From positions 1 to 33,120 of the forward strand of contig NZ_NXIA01000027.1 in assembly GCF_002412165.1 (NCBI RefSeq): a stretch of DNA of 33,120 nt, given 5' to 3'. The position numbers and the translations under genes were made by a program. Shown here one piece after another: positions 31,903 to 33,120 of this stretch. Numbering within the stretch: position 1 is the stretch's first letter; every line of letters starts with the position of its first letter. This stretch comes from Curtobacterium sp. 'Ferrero'. Lineage in GTDB: Bacteria; Actinomycetota; Actinomycetes; Actinomycetales; Microbacteriaceae. The notes below the pieces were generated by a model that was not told the origin of the DNA, ran no database searches, and saw only the letters and a program-made list of their open reading frames with translations.

Positions 31903-33099
31903 ATGGCAGACCGCGTCGTACTGGCGTACTCCGGAGGCCTCGACACCTCCGTCGGCATCGGCTGGCTCAAGGACGCCACCGGCAAGGACGTCGTCGCGCT
32001 GGCGGTCGACGTCGGCCAGGGCGGCGAGGACATGGACGCCATCCGTCAGCGCGCGCTCGACTGCGGCGCGGTGGAGTCGGTCGTCGTCGACGCGAAGGAC
32101 GAGTTCGCCGACGACTACCTCGTGCCGGCCCTCAAGGCGAACGCGCTGTACCAGAAGCGCTACCCGCTCGTGTCCGCGCTGAGCCGTCCGCTCATCGCCA
32201 AGCACCTCGCCCTCACCGCGAAGCAGCTCGGCGCCGACAGCGTCGCGCACGGCTGCACCGGCAAGGGCAACGACCAGGTCCGCTTCGAGGCCGCCGTCGC
32301 CGCGATCGCCCCCGACCTGACGAGCGTCGCCCCGGTCCGCGACCTCGCGCTCACCCGTGACAAGGCGATCGTCTACGCGAACGAGCACAACCTGCCGATC
32401 GAGCAGTCGAAGAAGTCGCCGTACTCGGTGGACCAGAACGTCTGGGGCCGTGCGGTCGAGACGGGCTTCCTCGAGGACCCGTGGAACGCCCCGATCGAGG
32501 ACCTCTACTCGTACACGCAGGACCCGACGGTCCCGCGTGACGCCGACGAGGTCACGATCACCTTCGAGCAGGGCGTCCCGGTCGCGATCGACGGCCAGCG
32601 CTTCAGCGTCCTCCGGATCGTGCAGGAGCTCAACGCCCTCGCCGGCAAGCACGGCGTCGGCCGCATCGACGTCGTCGAGGACCGCCTCGTCGGCATCAAG
32701 TCGCGCGAGGTCTACGAGGCCCCGGCCGCGATGGCCCTCATCGCCGCGCACGAGGAGCTCGAGAGCCTCACCCTCGAGCGCGACGTGAACCGTTACAAGC
32801 GCGGGATCGAGTCCGAGTGGGCCGACCTGGTCTACGACGGCCTCTGGTTCGGTGGCCTCAAGCGCAGCCTCGACGCCTTCATCGACCACACCCAGCAGCA
32901 CGTGTCGGGCGACATCCGCCTGCAGCTGCACGGTGGTCGGGCGACGGTCACGGGTCGCAAGTCGGAGCAGAGCCTCTACGACTTCGACCTCGCGACGTAC
33001 GACACGGGCGACACGTTCGACCAGTCCCTCTCGAAGGGCTTCATCGAACTGTGGTCGCTGCCGAGCAAGATCTCGGCACGCCGCGACGCCGCCAACTAG
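31903..33099 (+). CDS. argG: Argininosuccinate synthase
   Basis: A 398-residue enzyme joining citrulline and aspartate with ATP to argininosuccinate. The PP-loop [10 protein letters not shown] (about 8-17) binds [16 protein letters not shown] (about 115-127) and the citrulline-binding [17 protein letters not shown] region follow. [22 protein letters not shown] and the C-terminal helix complete the fold. AAGGAG lies 7 nt before the ATG, a strong Shine-Dalgarno start, unlike the operon head. It is the last gene in the window; argH would be expected just beyond 33120. Confidence 0.97.
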   Translation: MADRVVLAYSGGLDTSVGIGWLKDATGKDVVALAVDVGQGGEDMDAIRQRALDCGAVESVVVDAKDEFADDYLVPALKANALYQKRYPLVSALSRPLIAKHLALTAKQLGADSVAHGCTGKGNDQVRFEAAVAAIAPDLTSVAPVRDLALTRDKAIVYANEHNLPIEQSKKSPYSVDQNVWGRAVETGFLEDPWNAPIEDLYSYTQDPTVPRDADEVTITFEQGVPVAIDGQRFSVLRIVQELNALAGKHGVGRIDVVEDRLVGIKSREVYEAPAAMALIAAHEELESLTLERDVNRYKRGIESEWADLVYDGLWFGGLKRSLDAFIDHTQQHVSGDIRLQLHGGRATVTGRKSEQSLYDFDLATYDTGDTFDQSLSKGFIELWSLPSKISARRDAAN

Positions 33100-33120
33100 T
33101 CGCCTCCGGTGCGGCGGGGG

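Overview
This window looks like chromosomal core sequence of a high-GC actinobacterium of the Microbacteriaceae type; Curtobacterium is my best guess, by inference. The reasons are very high GC, coding with G/C third positions, frequent GTG starts, and two gene neighbourhoods whose order follows Mycobacterium tuberculosis: mscL / FmdB-like / 5-FTHF cyclo-ligase / galU / rimJ-like / Rv0996-like, and infC-rpmI-rplT / SpoU-type methyltransferase / pheST / argCJBDF-argG. I see no mobile element, CRISPR array, rRNA gene or phage gene, so there is no classic accessory island.

Layout. 73-2764 (minus): FAD monooxygenase, small membrane protein, CitE/HpcH-like lyase. 2878-7706 (plus): a 1,291-residue DUF4011-helicase-nuclease protein whose ATPase motifs are eroded, a 98-residue protein, and a CDP-alcohol phosphatidyltransferase. 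7821-9282 (minus): mscL, an FmdB-type zinc ribbon with a disordered tail, and 5-FTHF cyclo-ligase. 9444-12286 (plus): galU, a RimJ-like acetyltransferase, and a membrane protein resembling the divisome protein SepX/GlpR. 12360-13595: tRNA-Ala(CGC) and a secreted lipoprotein amidase. 13619-19628: PIG-V-like mannosyltransferase, alpha/beta hydrolase, a GH2 glycosidase behind a LacI-type operator, a MaoC-like hydratase, and maltokinase. 19698-21630: DUF1844 gene, then infC (ATT start), rpmI, rplT. 21704-26177: rRNA/tRNA methyltransferase, pheS, pheT. 26250-33099: argC, argJ, argB, argD, argF with 1-4 nt overlaps, then argG.

How the genes work together. The arg block carries most of the route from N-acetylglutamate to argininosuccinate; argH would lie beyond the window. 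The usual argR gene between argF and argG is absent. infC-rpmI-rplT and pheST form the translation block.

Expression signals. About a dozen genes have a TANNNT-like -10 box 6-9 nt before the start codon and no clear Shine-Dalgarno sequence, which suggests leaderless mRNAs. Genes inside operons have Shine-Dalgarno sequences or overlapping stop/start codons. Most gene ends carry long GC-rich palindromes without a U-tract.

The most unusual gene is the helicase-like protein at 2878-6753. Its reading frame is intact, but the Walker A lysine, the Walker B glutamate and probably nuclease residues are replaced. It may be a conserved pseudo-enzyme derived from a DUF4011-SF1 helicase-Vsr-type (possibly phage-defence) protein.
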